Program-made: the position numbers and the translations under genes
In this document: positions 1-6,435 of the stretch, one piece after another
Position numbering within the stretch: the first letter of the stretch is position 1
Layout of the letters: every line of letters starts with the position of its first letter
From: Hyphomicrobiales bacterium
GTDB taxonomy: Bacteria > Pseudomonadota > Alphaproteobacteria > Rhizobiales > JAJFHR01
DNA: 6,729 bases
Direction: 5' to 3'
Assembly: GCA_021775515.1 (NCBI GenBank)
Contig: JAJFHR010000344.1
Span: 1 to 6,729, forward strand
Notes under the pieces: model-generated
Told to the model about the DNA's origin: nothing
Database searches by the model: none
Seen by the model: only the letters and a program-made list of their open reading frames with translations

Positions 1-2106
1 ATTCCAGATAAACCGGTAAAGTGCAGAGGCTGCCTCATTATACCGATGCGCCTCAATGGCAACGGTAACGGCCACGCCGGTTCGCATGGCTTCACCGGCG
101 ATCCAGCGGTTGAGGGTCTGGCGTGCACCTGCAGGATCGAAGCCTTCCTGGCGGACACATTCGTTCATGTCGCAAAAACGCGCGGCATTCCACAATTTGG
201 TGGCAAAGTTGCGATATCCTTCAATTCGCGATTCAGAAAGCTTGATGTCCCTGCCCTGTGCTGCCATCGCCGCCAGCGTGAAACGAAGCGCATCGGCGCC
301 ATATTTTTCTACCAAATCGAGCGGATCAATTACATTGCCCTTCGATTTGGACATCTTCTGACCCTTTTCATCGCGCACCAGCGCATGAATATAGACCGTA
401 TGAAACGGCACTTCGGGCACACCTTGCTTGTCTTTCATGAAATGCAAAGACAGCATCAGCATGCGCGCAACCCAGAACAAGATGATGTCAAAGCCGGTGA
501 CCAGGACATCGGTCTTGTAATAGCGTTTCAGTTCCGGTGTTTCCTCAGGCCAGCCAAGAGTTGAAAACGCCCACAGGCCGGATGAAAACCAGGTATCGAG
601 CACATCTGGGTCGCGGAAAATACGAAGTACGTTTGAATTACCATTTGCAACATCGGCAATAGACTTCTTTGTGTCCTCTAGGTCCTCTCCAATCTCAGCG
701 GTGCAACCGATTTGCTTATAATGCTCATTCGCTTGAACAATAGCTTCTGCTTCGGTCTTTGCAACAAAACGGGCGAGTGATGAAAACTTGTCCAACGAAG
801 AATCTGGAAGTAACAACGGACCATACCAAGCGGGTATCTGATGGCCCCACCACAATTGCCGGGAAATACACCACGGCTGGATGTTGCGCATCCACTCGAA
901 ATAGGTCTTCTCCCAGTTTTTGGGGACAAATTTAGTATCGCCGTTTTCAACTGCTGCTATTGCCGGCTTGGCCAGGGTTTTGGCATCGACATACCATTGG
1001 TCGGTCAGCATCGGCTCAATCACCACGCCGGAGCGATCGCCAAACGGCTGGGCGATCACTTTGTCTTCGACGCCGCGATAAAATCCCAGTTCCTTGATTT
1101 CTTTCAAGACCAATTCGCGGGCAACAAATCGATCAAGACCTTTGTAATGTTCGGGCACATTATTTTCAGGGGTGACAATCATTCGTGCCTGAGTATCCAT
1201 CAGCGGGATCAGGGGGATGTTGTTGCGGCGTGCCACCTCAAAATCGTTGAAGTCATGGGCGCCGGTGATCTTGACCGCGCCCGAACCAAATTCGGGATCA
1301 GGATATTCATCGGCGATAATGGGTATATGACGCTCGGCAATCGGTAGGCGTACCATTTTGCCCACCAGATTTTTGTATCGTTCATCGGATGGATGAACAG
1401 CGACCGCACCATCACCCAGCATGGTTTCGGGCCGGGTGGTGGCGATGACAATTTCCTCAATGCCGTCCACCGGTCCGTCTACAAGTGGATAAGCGAATTG
1501 CCACATATGACCGTCGACGTCTTTTTGTTCGACTTCGAGGTCAGAAATTGCAGTCTGAAACACCGGGTCCCAGTTGACAAGACGCTTGTCCTTGTAAATC
1601 AAACCTTCATTGTAAAGCTCGACAAATACTTTCAGCACTGCCTCACTCAGGCCTTCATCCATGGTAAAGCGTTCGCGCGACCAGTCACAGGACGCGCCCA
1701 ATCGCTTCAACTGATTGATGATCGTGCCGCCGGATTCTTCCTTCCACTTCCAGATGCGTTCAACAAAAGCTTCGCGGCCCATGGCATGGCGGTCTGGTTC
1801 TTTGTTGTCGGCCAGTTGGCGCTCGACCACCATCTGGGTGGCAATACCGGCGTGATCCATGCCCGGCTGCCACAGCACATCCTTACCGCGCATGCGTTCA
1901 AACCGGCACAGAATATCCTGCAAGGTATTATTGAGCGCATGGCCCATGTGCAACGAGCCGGTAACATTTGGCGGCGGGATTACGATGCAAAATGTCTCGG
2001 CGCCCTTGGCGACCAGCTCGGGCCGACCGCACTTGAAGGCACCGCTTTTTTCCCACGCCTCATACAGCCGTGGTTCTATTTCGGAAGGCTCGTAAGTTTT
2101 TTCCAT
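1..2106 (-). CDS. valS: Valyl-tRNA synthetase, C-terminal part outside the window
   Basis: Class Ia aminoacyl-tRNA synthetase that charges tRNA-Val with valine in the cytoplasm and hydrolyses mischarged Thr-tRNA-Val. I translated 702 uninterrupted codons on the minus strand. Seen in order: the HIGH motif as HMGH at residues 53-56 within PPPNVTGSLHMGH; the editing (CP1) signature ATTRPETMLGD at 222-232; the catalytic stretch ISRQLWWGHQIPAW near residue 420; DVLDTWFSSGLW at 501-512; and KMSKS at 584-588. The visible part ends in EAASALYRFIWN, in the anticodon-binding helical domain. Bacterial ValRS is usually about 880-950 residues, so roughly 200 residues, including the C-terminal coiled coil, lie left of base 1. 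The ATG at 2106 is the first start after an in-frame stop at 2122-2124. It has no strong Shine-Dalgarno sequence. The reading frame is intact, with no frameshift seen. Confidence 0.97.
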   Translation of the reverse strand, partial: MEKTYEPSEIEPRLYEAWEKSGAFKCGRPELVAKGAETFCIVIPPPNVTGSLHMGHALNNTLQDILCRFERMRGKDVLWQPGMDHAGIATQMVVERQLADNKEPDRHAMGREAFVERIWKWKEESGGTIINQLKRLGASCDWSRERFTMDEGLSEAVLKVFVELYNEGLIYKDKRLVNWDPVFQTAISDLEVEQKDVDGHMWQFAYPLVDGPVDGIEEIVIATTRPETMLGDGAVAVHPSDERYKNLVGKMVRLPIAERHIPIIADEYPDPEFGSGAVKITGAHDFNDFEVARRNNIPLIPLMDTQARMIVTPENNVPEHYKGLDRFVARELVLKEIKELGFYRGVEDKVIAQPFGDRSGVVIEPMLTDQWYVDAKTLAKPAIAAVENGDTKFVPKNWEKTYFEWMRNIQPWCISRQLWWGHQIPAWYGPLLLPDSSLDKFSSLARFVAKTEAEAIVQANEHYKQIGCTAEIGEDLEDTKKSIADVANGNSNVLRIFRDPDVLDTWFSSGLWAFSTLGWPEETPELKRYYKTDVLVTGFDIILFWVARMLMLSLHFMKDKQGVPEVPFHTVYIHALVRDEKGQKMSKSKGNVIDPLDLVEKYGADALRFTLAAMAAQGRDIKLSESRIEGYRNFATKLWNAARFCDMNECVRQEGFDPAGARQTLNRWIAGEAMRTGVAVTVAIEAHRYNEAASALYRFIWN

Positions 2107-2180
2107 AATCGAAGCTACTTTGGTTCACCCAGACATTAATAAAGGCAATTTTCGTCCACAGAATTTTCAAGATGGCTCGT

Positions 2181-2209
2181 TGTAAAGCTCAACACCGGTT
2201 AGGTGTCAA
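2181..2209 (-). promoter_or_regulatory. Candidate valS promoter
   Basis: On the minus strand a perfect -35 hexamer TTGACA (2209 to 2204) is followed after 17 bases by TTTACA (2186 to 2181), a weak -10 with only 3 of 6 consensus matches. Transcription would start near 2174, giving a leader of about 70 bases before the valS ATG at 2106. The spacer holds the dyad ACACC-GGTTA-GGTGT (2192-2206), which overlaps the -35. The rest of the popZ-valS gap shows no clear terminator or small gene. The call rests on the -35 and the spacing. Confidence 0.4.
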
Positions 2210-2280
2210 CCAGATAAACAAAATAGAAATTAGCGGTTGGTTTCAGGTTTTCGATTGAGGAATGATGTATCCGGTTACTG

Positions 2281-3018
2281 TTAACGGCCGCGGCGGGCGA
2301 TACGTTCAATTTCCTCGCGCACCAGTTTTTCCACCAAAGGAGGCAGATTGGTATCGAGCCAGCTTTTCAGCATAGGACGTAACATTTCCTGAACCAGTTC
2401 TTCCAATGTGCTGGCACTGTTGCCACGCGACAAGATGGTATTGGCAAGGTCGCCGAAAGATGCAGCGGCAGCAAGGCCGGCGTCATCTGATACAAGTCTG
2501 TCTGGGACTTCTTCATTAAAGACTACAGGTTCCGGCGCAGCCACGGCCACCGGCTCAATTTTTGGTGCGGGTGCGGGTTCGGGTTCAGGCTCTTCAGCTA
2601 AATCCCAGCCATCAAGCTCTTCTTCGTCATTTTCCTCGACATTCACAAACTCAATGTCATCAGCAACGTCAGCACCACTATCGGCGAGTTCAGCCCCGAA
2701 ATCCTCGATTTTTTGATCCATTTCGGCCAATGACCCGGCTGGCACCTCATCTTCTACACCATTGCCACCGTCAACGACGTTGGTAAGTTCGAAAATATCT
2801 TCGTCTTCGTCCGCAACCTCCAAGGTCTCGTCGCCAGCATCAGTTTCCGGCGCCGGTTCTGCCGCTGGCATTTCTTCTGCTGCGGGCTGCTCGTCCTCTA
2901 ATTCCTTGGTTGAAGTTTCTTCAGGTGGAGGCGCCTCATTGTCGTCCGAAATTATTCGTCGAATGGAAGAAAGTATTTCTTCCATGGTCGGGTCAGGAGC
3001 TTGATCCGTATTGCTCAT
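2281..3018 (-). CDS. popZ: PopZ-like polar organising protein (DUF2497)
   Basis: Predicted scaffold that self-assembles into a matrix at the cell pole and, in Caulobacter, tethers the ParB-parS centromere and recruits cell-cycle regulators. The 245-residue product has the three-part PopZ plan. An N-terminal recruitment helix contains PTMEEILSSIRRIISDD (10-26). A long acidic, proline-rich disordered linker runs from about 27 to 185 and holds only three Lys and one Arg. A C-terminal oligomerisation region includes TLEELVQEMLRPMLKSWLD (204-222), a PP turn (226-227) and VEKLVREEIERIARRGR to the end. Caulobacter PopZ is 177 residues, so the excess lies in the linker. I chose the ATG at 3018 because conserved sequence begins there and a GGTGG lies 9 bases upstream. 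An in-frame TTG at 3036 would add six residues without support. The gene lies between tolC and valS on the same strand. Confidence 0.9.
   Translation of the reverse strand: MSNTDQAPDPTMEEILSSIRRIISDDNEAPPPEETSTKELEDEQPAAEEMPAAEPAPETDAGDETLEVADEDEDIFELTNVVDGGNGVEDEVPAGSLAEMDQKIEDFGAELADSGADVADDIEFVNVEENDEEELDGWDLAEEPEPEPAPAPKIEPVAVAAPEPVVFNEEVPDRLVSDDAGLAAAASFGDLANTILSRGNSASTLEELVQEMLRPMLKSWLDTNLPPLVEKLVREEIERIARRGR
2564..2593. repeat. Imperfect hexanucleotide tandem repeat inside popZ
   Basis: Five consecutive 6-base units on the plus strand: ggtgcg, ggtgcg, ggttcg, ggttca, ggctct. On the coding (minus) strand they give the alternating EPEPEPAPAP segment of the acidic linker. A change by whole units would keep the frame and alter linker length by two residues per unit. 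Confidence 0.75.
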
Positions 3019-3061
3019 CAGGCATTTCCACCGCAAACCAAATTTTTACACACACTAAGTC

Positions 3062-3067
3062 TGTCAA
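3062..3067 (-). promoter_or_regulatory. Possible -35 element upstream of popZ
   Basis: A perfect TTGACA on the minus strand lies 44 bases upstream of the popZ ATG at 3018. No convincing -10 hexamer follows at 16-18 bases (the positions read AAATTT, AATTTG or ATTTGG), so this may be chance. The 111-base tolC-popZ gap otherwise holds a short GATG-TCTC-CATC stem followed by a T6 run on the minus strand (3081-3103), too weak to call a terminator. Confidence 0.2.
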
Positions 3068-3129
3068 TTCGGTACAGATTAAAAAACTGGTGATGGAGAC
3101 ATCTCATTATCCCCCTCGCCACATTTAAA

Positions 3130-4536
3130 CTATTCGGTATTAACTGATTCGCCGATACTTGTACCAAACAGCTTGTTGCGTACTCTATTGAAGTTAGAAG
3201 CCGGATCATAGGTTCTAACGCGTAATCTGAGGTCAAAAGCTGTTAATTTCCCAACCGCAGAGAGCAATTGGTAGCTCGCCACCACCTCATTACGGCGCGA
3301 GCGCACCAAAGAAACACTGGAATCGAGGAGTTCCTGTTCGGCATCAAGAACGTCCAAAGTCGTGCGCGATCCAACCAGGGCTTCCTGCCTTACGCCCTGA
3401 AGTGCAAGCGTGTTGGCAGAAACCTGAGCCTGATCAGAGCGTATCTGGGCACGCGCAGCCTGAAGTTGTTCCCAACCGGTAATGACAGCGGAGACAACAC
3501 TACGTTCGGCTTCAAGAACCAGCAATCTCCGTTGGCTGGCCGATTGTTTGGCCTGCCGAACACGGGAATAAACACTTCCTGATTGATACAGCGGTACATT
3601 TAACCGTCCGATGATCGATGCGGATTCACTGCGGCTAAGCACGGATGAGGGTTCTTTCCGCAAACTGTATGTCGCCTCTAAAGATAAATCCGGCAATAAT
3701 TCACCCTTTACGGCATCAACGGTATAGCGCGACGACTGCTCGGCGAAGCTTGCTGCCAATATCTGTGGATTTCTGGCCTTACCTACCCGCAGTGCTTCAT
3801 TGAGTGTTCGTGGCAGCTTTTTTCTTATCGAGGGAGGATATCTTAATGTCCCGGGAGAACGACCGATGATCCGCCCGTATACAGCACGGCTTGAGGCAAG
3901 GTTGGCTTTGGCCTGTGCAAGCGTGGAAATTGACCCTGAGCGACGTGCTTCGGATTGCGCGACATCTGTTCGCGTTACTTCGCCAACACGAAAACGCGCT
4001 TTTTCCGCTTTAAGCTGTTGGGACAATACCATGACATTTTTTCGCTGCAGCTCGACGACGGCCTGGTCGCGCAAAACGTCCATATAGGCTGTAACGCCAT
4101 CCAGCAATGTTGATTGCTCAACACTCAGCAGGTTTTGCCGGCCCGCCTGGACATCGGCTTCAGCTCTCCGGGTTCCGCTTACCGTCCTGAAGCCGCGAAA
4201 AAGTGGTTGGACAAGTGAAATAGAGGCACCGTGGGGATCGCGATTTTTCGGGCTCGAAGACGGGGTTGTCGAAGTTCGGGTCCGACCGGCATCCGCACTG
4301 GCGGAGATGTTCGGGCGCCAGCCAGACAGGGCTTGCGGGACATTTTCATCGGTCGCTCTTTGCCGGGCTCTTTCCGCGCGCAATGTGGGATTGTTGTGAT
4401 AAGCGGCAGTGAGTGCCTGATTAAGGGTTTCTGCCGACACCTGAGGCGGCATTGCACCAGCCCAGAAAAATATCGACAATAACCCGCTGGCAACTGTTGG
4501 GGCAAAACTCTTGTTCTTTAGTTGCCTAACGATCAT
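3130..4536 (-). CDS. tolC: TolC-family outer-membrane efflux/secretion channel
   Basis: Predicted outer-membrane factor that trimerises into a channel-tunnel across the outer membrane and periplasm. Such proteins pair with inner-membrane transporters and adaptor proteins for drug efflux or type I protein secretion. The 468-residue length fits the family. It begins with a Sec signal: basic start MIVRQLKNK, hydrophobic core around 12-28, and likely cleavage after VSA (33-35). The mature protein opens with ETLNQALTAAYHNNPTLRAER, the typical start of the first outer-membrane efflux repeat. A second helical repeat begins near 250 (RVGKARNPQILAASF) and ends around LLSAVGKLTAFDL, a characteristic TolC-family close. 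I chose the ATG at 4536 because it gives a clean signal peptide; a GTG at 4566 would add MFFIYWWVVE. Only a GGTGG-like ribosome site precedes it. No transporter or adaptor partner is in the window, so its substrate is unknown. Confidence 0.92.
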   Translation of the reverse strand: MIVRQLKNKSFAPTVASGLLSIFFWAGAMPPQVSAETLNQALTAAYHNNPTLRAERARQRATDENVPQALSGWRPNISASADAGRTRTSTTPSSSPKNRDPHGASISLVQPLFRGFRTVSGTRRAEADVQAGRQNLLSVEQSTLLDGVTAYMDVLRDQAVVELQRKNVMVLSQQLKAEKARFRVGEVTRTDVAQSEARRSGSISTLAQAKANLASSRAVYGRIIGRSPGTLRYPPSIRKKLPRTLNEALRVGKARNPQILAASFAEQSSRYTVDAVKGELLPDLSLEATYSLRKEPSSVLSRSESASIIGRLNVPLYQSGSVYSRVRQAKQSASQRRLLVLEAERSVVSAVITGWEQLQAARAQIRSDQAQVSANTLALQGVRQEALVGSRTTLDVLDAEQELLDSSVSLVRSRRNEVVASYQLLSAVGKLTAFDLRLRVRTYDPASNFNRVRNKLFGTSIGESVNTE

Positions 4537-4572
4537 CTCAACCACCCACCAATATATAAAAAACACAAGAGA

Positions 4573-4632
4573 CCTTTAATGAATCACTGATTCCATAATC
4601 TCTTACATATATACACAGCGATCCTTTAATGA
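4573..4632. repeat. Pair of 10-base direct repeats upstream of tolC
   Basis: CCTTTAATGA occurs at 4573-4582 and again at 4623-4632 on the plus strand, exactly 50 bases apart (about five helical turns, so on the same DNA face). The first copy abuts the GANTC palindrome and the second abuts the 16-base palindrome and forms part of the CtrA-type box. This fits a looping or cooperative binding site for tolC control, but no binder is identified. Confidence 0.5.
4581..4593. promoter_or_regulatory. Palindrome carrying two GANTC (CcrM-type) methylation sites
   Basis: GAATCA-C-TGATTC is a perfect 6-1-6 palindrome located 45-57 bases upstream of the tolC ATG. It contains GAATC (4581-4585) and GATTC (4589-4593), both GANTC sites, the target of the cell-cycle-regulated adenine methylase CcrM in Alphaproteobacteria. 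The sites are plain in the sequence; a regulatory role is inferred. Confidence 0.45.
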
Positions 4633-4641
4633 GCTGTTAAC
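4626..4641 (+). promoter_or_regulatory. CtrA-box match (TTAA-N7-TTAAC) upstream of tolC
   Basis: The bases read TTAA-TGAGCTG-TTAAC, a perfect match to the full CtrA recognition consensus TTAA-N7-TTAAC. The box is centred about 98 bases upstream of the tolC ATG, in the only gap of the window that also has paired GANTC sites. CtrA is the response regulator that controls cell-cycle, motility and envelope genes in Alphaproteobacteria. The motif is AT-rich and can arise by chance, and no clear -10/-35 pair for tolC was found to anchor it. Confidence 0.45.
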
Positions 4642-4649
4642 GTTAACAG
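4634..4649. promoter_or_regulatory. Perfect 16-base palindrome, candidate repressor operator
   Basis: CTGTTAACGTTAACAG is its own reverse complement. Size and symmetry suit a dimeric TetR- or LacI-type repressor. A degenerate copy of its core, GTTGACGTTATA, follows at 4653-4664 (9 of 12 bases equal to GTTAACGTTAAC). It overlaps the right half of the CtrA-type box, so two proteins could compete here. It lies about 100 bases upstream of tolC. The remaining gap, to 4756, holds no supported gene. Confidence 0.45.
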
Positions 4650-4756
4650 ATGGTTGACGTTATAGAGGAGCGTGAACTGGTGAAAATACACCTGCAATCA
4701 CGGGCAGTTTACCGTTGCAAAAGGGGGGAGAATAACCGATTTTAGAGGTGATTAGC

Positions 4757-5425
4757 CTAGAAGCTAAAGGGAATTTCTTTTTGAAACCCTGGCAATTCCG
4801 GCGCATTGGCATCAAATCCGATCCTGTCAGCTGCGATTCCACCTTTTTTGTAGATGAAATGTGCCTTTCCAGCACCATCTTGTGACAGGACGACAACCAG
4901 TCTTCCACCTTCATTAAGCTGAGAGATCAATGCGTCGTCCAAATTACTTGCTGCCCCGTCAACGAAGATCACGTCATAAGGGGCTTCGCTTTTATACCCT
5001 TCGTGAAGTGGTCCGGTCACGACGGCAGCATTATCGATACCCAGATCCACCAGCGTATCGTTTGCCTGTGCCGCCAGACTTTCATTGCTTTCCAGAGCAA
5101 CAACGGAATCGGCCAATTTGGCGATTACGGCGGCGGAATACCCCGAAGCACATCCAATAACCAGTACCAGGTCTGTGGGTTTAATTTGCGCCAGGTCTAT
5201 CAGCTGGGCCAAAATCACCGGCATCATCATGCGGCGTTCTTGTCCGTCTGTAGCTGAAATGCCAAGAGAAATTTCCTTGTCCATATAGGCTAGTTCTTTT
5301 TGGGCAGCGGGAACAAATCGCTCGCGCGGAATTTCGCTCAGCGCCGACAGCAAGGCCCTGTCCGTCACACTTTGCGGATTTATTTGCGAAACCACCATAT
5401 TTTGGCGCGCCTGGGCGAAGTCCAT
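4757..5425 (-). CDS. Divergent protein-L-isoaspartate O-methyltransferase-like protein
   Basis: The 222-residue product has the Pcm (PIMT) fold pattern: MDFAQARQNMVVSQINP at the start, PRERFVP (33-39), AYMDKEISLG (46-55), SAM-binding motif I as VLVIGCASGYSAAVIA (87-102), the acidic ribose-binding position in VVALES (E112), and YDVIFVDGAA (150-159). Canonical Pcm uses SAM to methylate damaged isoaspartyl residues, beginning protein repair. Here the usual GQTISQP active-site stretch reads GQERRMMMP (61-69), so the catalytic Ser/Thr are missing, and motif I has Ala for one Gly. It is probably a SAM-binding methyltransferase of a Pcm-like subgroup with uncertain substrate, so I give no symbol. 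ATG codons at 5425 and 5428 are adjacent; 5425 sits 7 bases from AGGA, the better spacing. An upstream start at 5464 is unlikely. It precedes tolC on the same strand after 220 bases. Confidence 0.85.
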   Translation of the reverse strand: MDFAQARQNMVVSQINPQSVTDRALLSALSEIPRERFVPAAQKELAYMDKEISLGISATDGQERRMMMPVILAQLIDLAQIKPTDLVLVIGCASGYSAAVIAKLADSVVALESNESLAAQANDTLVDLGIDNAAVVTGPLHEGYKSEAPYDVIFVDGAASNLDDALISQLNEGGRLVVVLSQDGAGKAHFIYKKGGIAADRIGFDANAPELPGFQKEIPFSF

Positions 5426-5504
5426 CATCGTTTCCTGAAACCTGTTAATGCCTCTGCGACTCAAACCTTAGAAAAGTCATATAAGACCTTTGATGAAAGA
5501 CCAA

Positions 5505-5569
5505 CCTGTTTTTGCTCCAATTGGTTCATAGAGCGGTTTTCAACTGGCGCTCTTAAATTCCTGTTTTTG
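5505..5569. repeat. Direct repeats and small stem in the pcm-glpR gap
   Basis: CCTGTTTTTG occurs at 5505-5514 and 5560-5569, 55 bases apart. Between them lie the palindrome CCAATTGG (5517-5524) and a stem AGAGCG/CGCTCT (5530-5535 with 5548-5553) with a 12-base loop. No T-run follows the stem on either strand, so it is not a classic intrinsic terminator of glpR. A GACTC (GANTC) site lies at 5458-5462, just upstream of the pcm-like start. No convincing promoter hexamers were found in this gap. Confidence 0.35.
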
Positions 5570-5597
5570 AAAATTTGGCAACCGGGAAAGCGAATTG

Positions 5598-6398
5598 TCA
5601 GGATTCTTCTTCCGCAATAATCAAATCAACTTCATTTTCTACACAAATTTGCATTTGCTCTGATGACAGTGGTTTGTCGGTTACAATAGCACTCATTTGG
5701 GATAAATGCGCGATACGCATGGGTGCGGTGCGTTCGAATTTCATCGAATCAACCACGAGAATTTTGCTGCGTGCATTTTTGATAATTGCTTGCGCTACTT
5801 TCACTTCGCTGAAATCATAATCCAGCACTGAGCCATCGCCCTCTATGGCGGACGCGCCAATTATGGCAAAGTCCACTTTAAACTGCTGAATGAAATCGAT
5901 TGCGGCCTCGCCGACAATTCCACCGTCAGAATGGCGCATCACGCCGCCGGTTACAATAACTTCAATGTCGCGATGACCATGGAGGATGTTTACAACATTG
6001 ATGTTGTTGGTAATTACCCGCAGACCCATTCTTGATCGAAGTGCCAGGGCTACCTGCTCAGTCGTGGTGCCGATATTTATGATTACCGAGCAATTATCGG
6101 GGATAAGTGCTGCGGCCAGGCGGCCGATCTGCTGTTTTGCCTCGGCAGCAAGATTCCGTCGGGCGCCATAACCGAAGTTTGAGACACCCGAGGAGACCAC
6201 TGCGCCGCCGTGCACGCGGTACAATAAACCACGATTACACAGGTCGTTTAGATCCTTGCGAATAGTTTGCGGCGTCACATTAAATTCGCTGGCCAGAGGC
6301 TCAACGGCAACACGCCCCGATTTGCGTGCAAATTTCAGGATTTCCGCCTGTCTGACAGGAATAGGCTCGATATAGCGTTCTTCAATCGAAAGGTGCAT
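5598..6398 (-). CDS. glpR: GlpR-like DeoR-family transcriptional repressor
   Basis: Predicted DNA-binding repressor of glycerol / glycerol-3-phosphate genes. The 266 residues show the DeoR plan. An N-terminal winged helix-turn-helix (about 16-66) contains RQAEILKFARKSGRV and the signature TIRKDLNDLCNRGLLYRVHGGA (starting at 45). A C-terminal sugar-phosphate-sensing domain contains VIINIGTTTEQVALAL (105-120), LRVITNNINVVNIL, VTGGVMRHSDGGIVGEAAIDF and KILVVDSMKFER. These closely parallel E. coli GlpR (IDIGTTPEAVA, LRIVTNNLNVAN, DGGIIGEATLDFI), which supports glycerol-3-phosphate as effector rather than another sugar phosphate. The ATG at 6398 is the only plausible start: an in-frame stop lies at 6417-6419 and no ATG, GTG or TTG follows in the leader. 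It lacks a clear Shine-Dalgarno sequence. The gene is divergent from a solute-binding-protein gene, as expected for a local regulator of a transport operon. Confidence 0.85.
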   Translation of the reverse strand: MHLSIEERYIEPIPVRQAEILKFARKSGRVAVEPLASEFNVTPQTIRKDLNDLCNRGLLYRVHGGAVVSSGVSNFGYGARRNLAAEAKQQIGRLAAALIPDNCSVIINIGTTTEQVALALRSRMGLRVITNNINVVNILHGHRDIEVIVTGGVMRHSDGGIVGEAAIDFIQQFKVDFAIIGASAIEGDGSVLDYDFSEVKVAQAIIKNARSKILVVDSMKFERTAPMRIAHLSQMSAIVTDKPLSSEQMQICVENEVDLIIAEEES

Positions 6399-6406
6399 TT
6401 TGCAAT

Positions 6407-6425
6407 TGATAAAGTATCATTATCA
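6407..6425. promoter_or_regulatory. TGATAA/TTATCA inverted repeat, candidate glpR autoregulatory site
   Basis: TGATAA (6407-6412) and TTATCA (6420-6425) form a perfect inverted repeat around agtatca. The centre adds a further TATCA (6415-6419), giving three half-sites. It lies 9-27 bases upstream of the glpR start, and its minus-strand reading includes GATAAT, a near -10 hexamer. Binding here would block glpR transcription or translation. The binder is not known. Confidence 0.3.
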
Positions 6426-6435
6426 CGCAATCAAG

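Noticed and set aside
1393..2139. 248-codon open frame on the plus strand opposite valS, and other long plus-strand frames between 46 and 1347
   Set aside because: They lie antisense to a clear, intact valS with all catalytic motifs. The predicted products show no recognisable family, and no ribosome sites support them.
2408..3004. Serine-rich plus-strand frames opposite popZ
   Set aside because: The serine runs are the antisense reading of the Glu/Asp-rich PopZ linker codons.
3081..3103. Weak GATG-TCTC-CATC stem followed by T6 (minus strand) as a tolC terminator
   Set aside because: A four-pair stem separated from the T-run by several bases is too weak to call.
4537..4566. Extended tolC start at the GTG at 4566
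   Set aside because: It would place an aromatic, Glu-containing stretch before the basic start of a well-formed signal peptide; the ATG at 4536 fits better.
4650..4745. 31-codon plus-strand open frame (begins MVDVIEERELV) in the pcm-tolC gap
   Set aside because: It has no Shine-Dalgarno sequence, overlaps regulatory motifs and has no recognisable homology; the length is within chance expectation.
4752..4767. TTAGC/GCTAA inverted repeat at the stop codon of the pcm-like gene
   Set aside because: Only five AT-rich pairs, and no terminator-like tail.
5530..5553. Stem AGAGCG/CGCTCT as a rho-independent terminator of glpR
   Set aside because: The stem is short, the loop is 12 bases, and no T-run follows on either strand.
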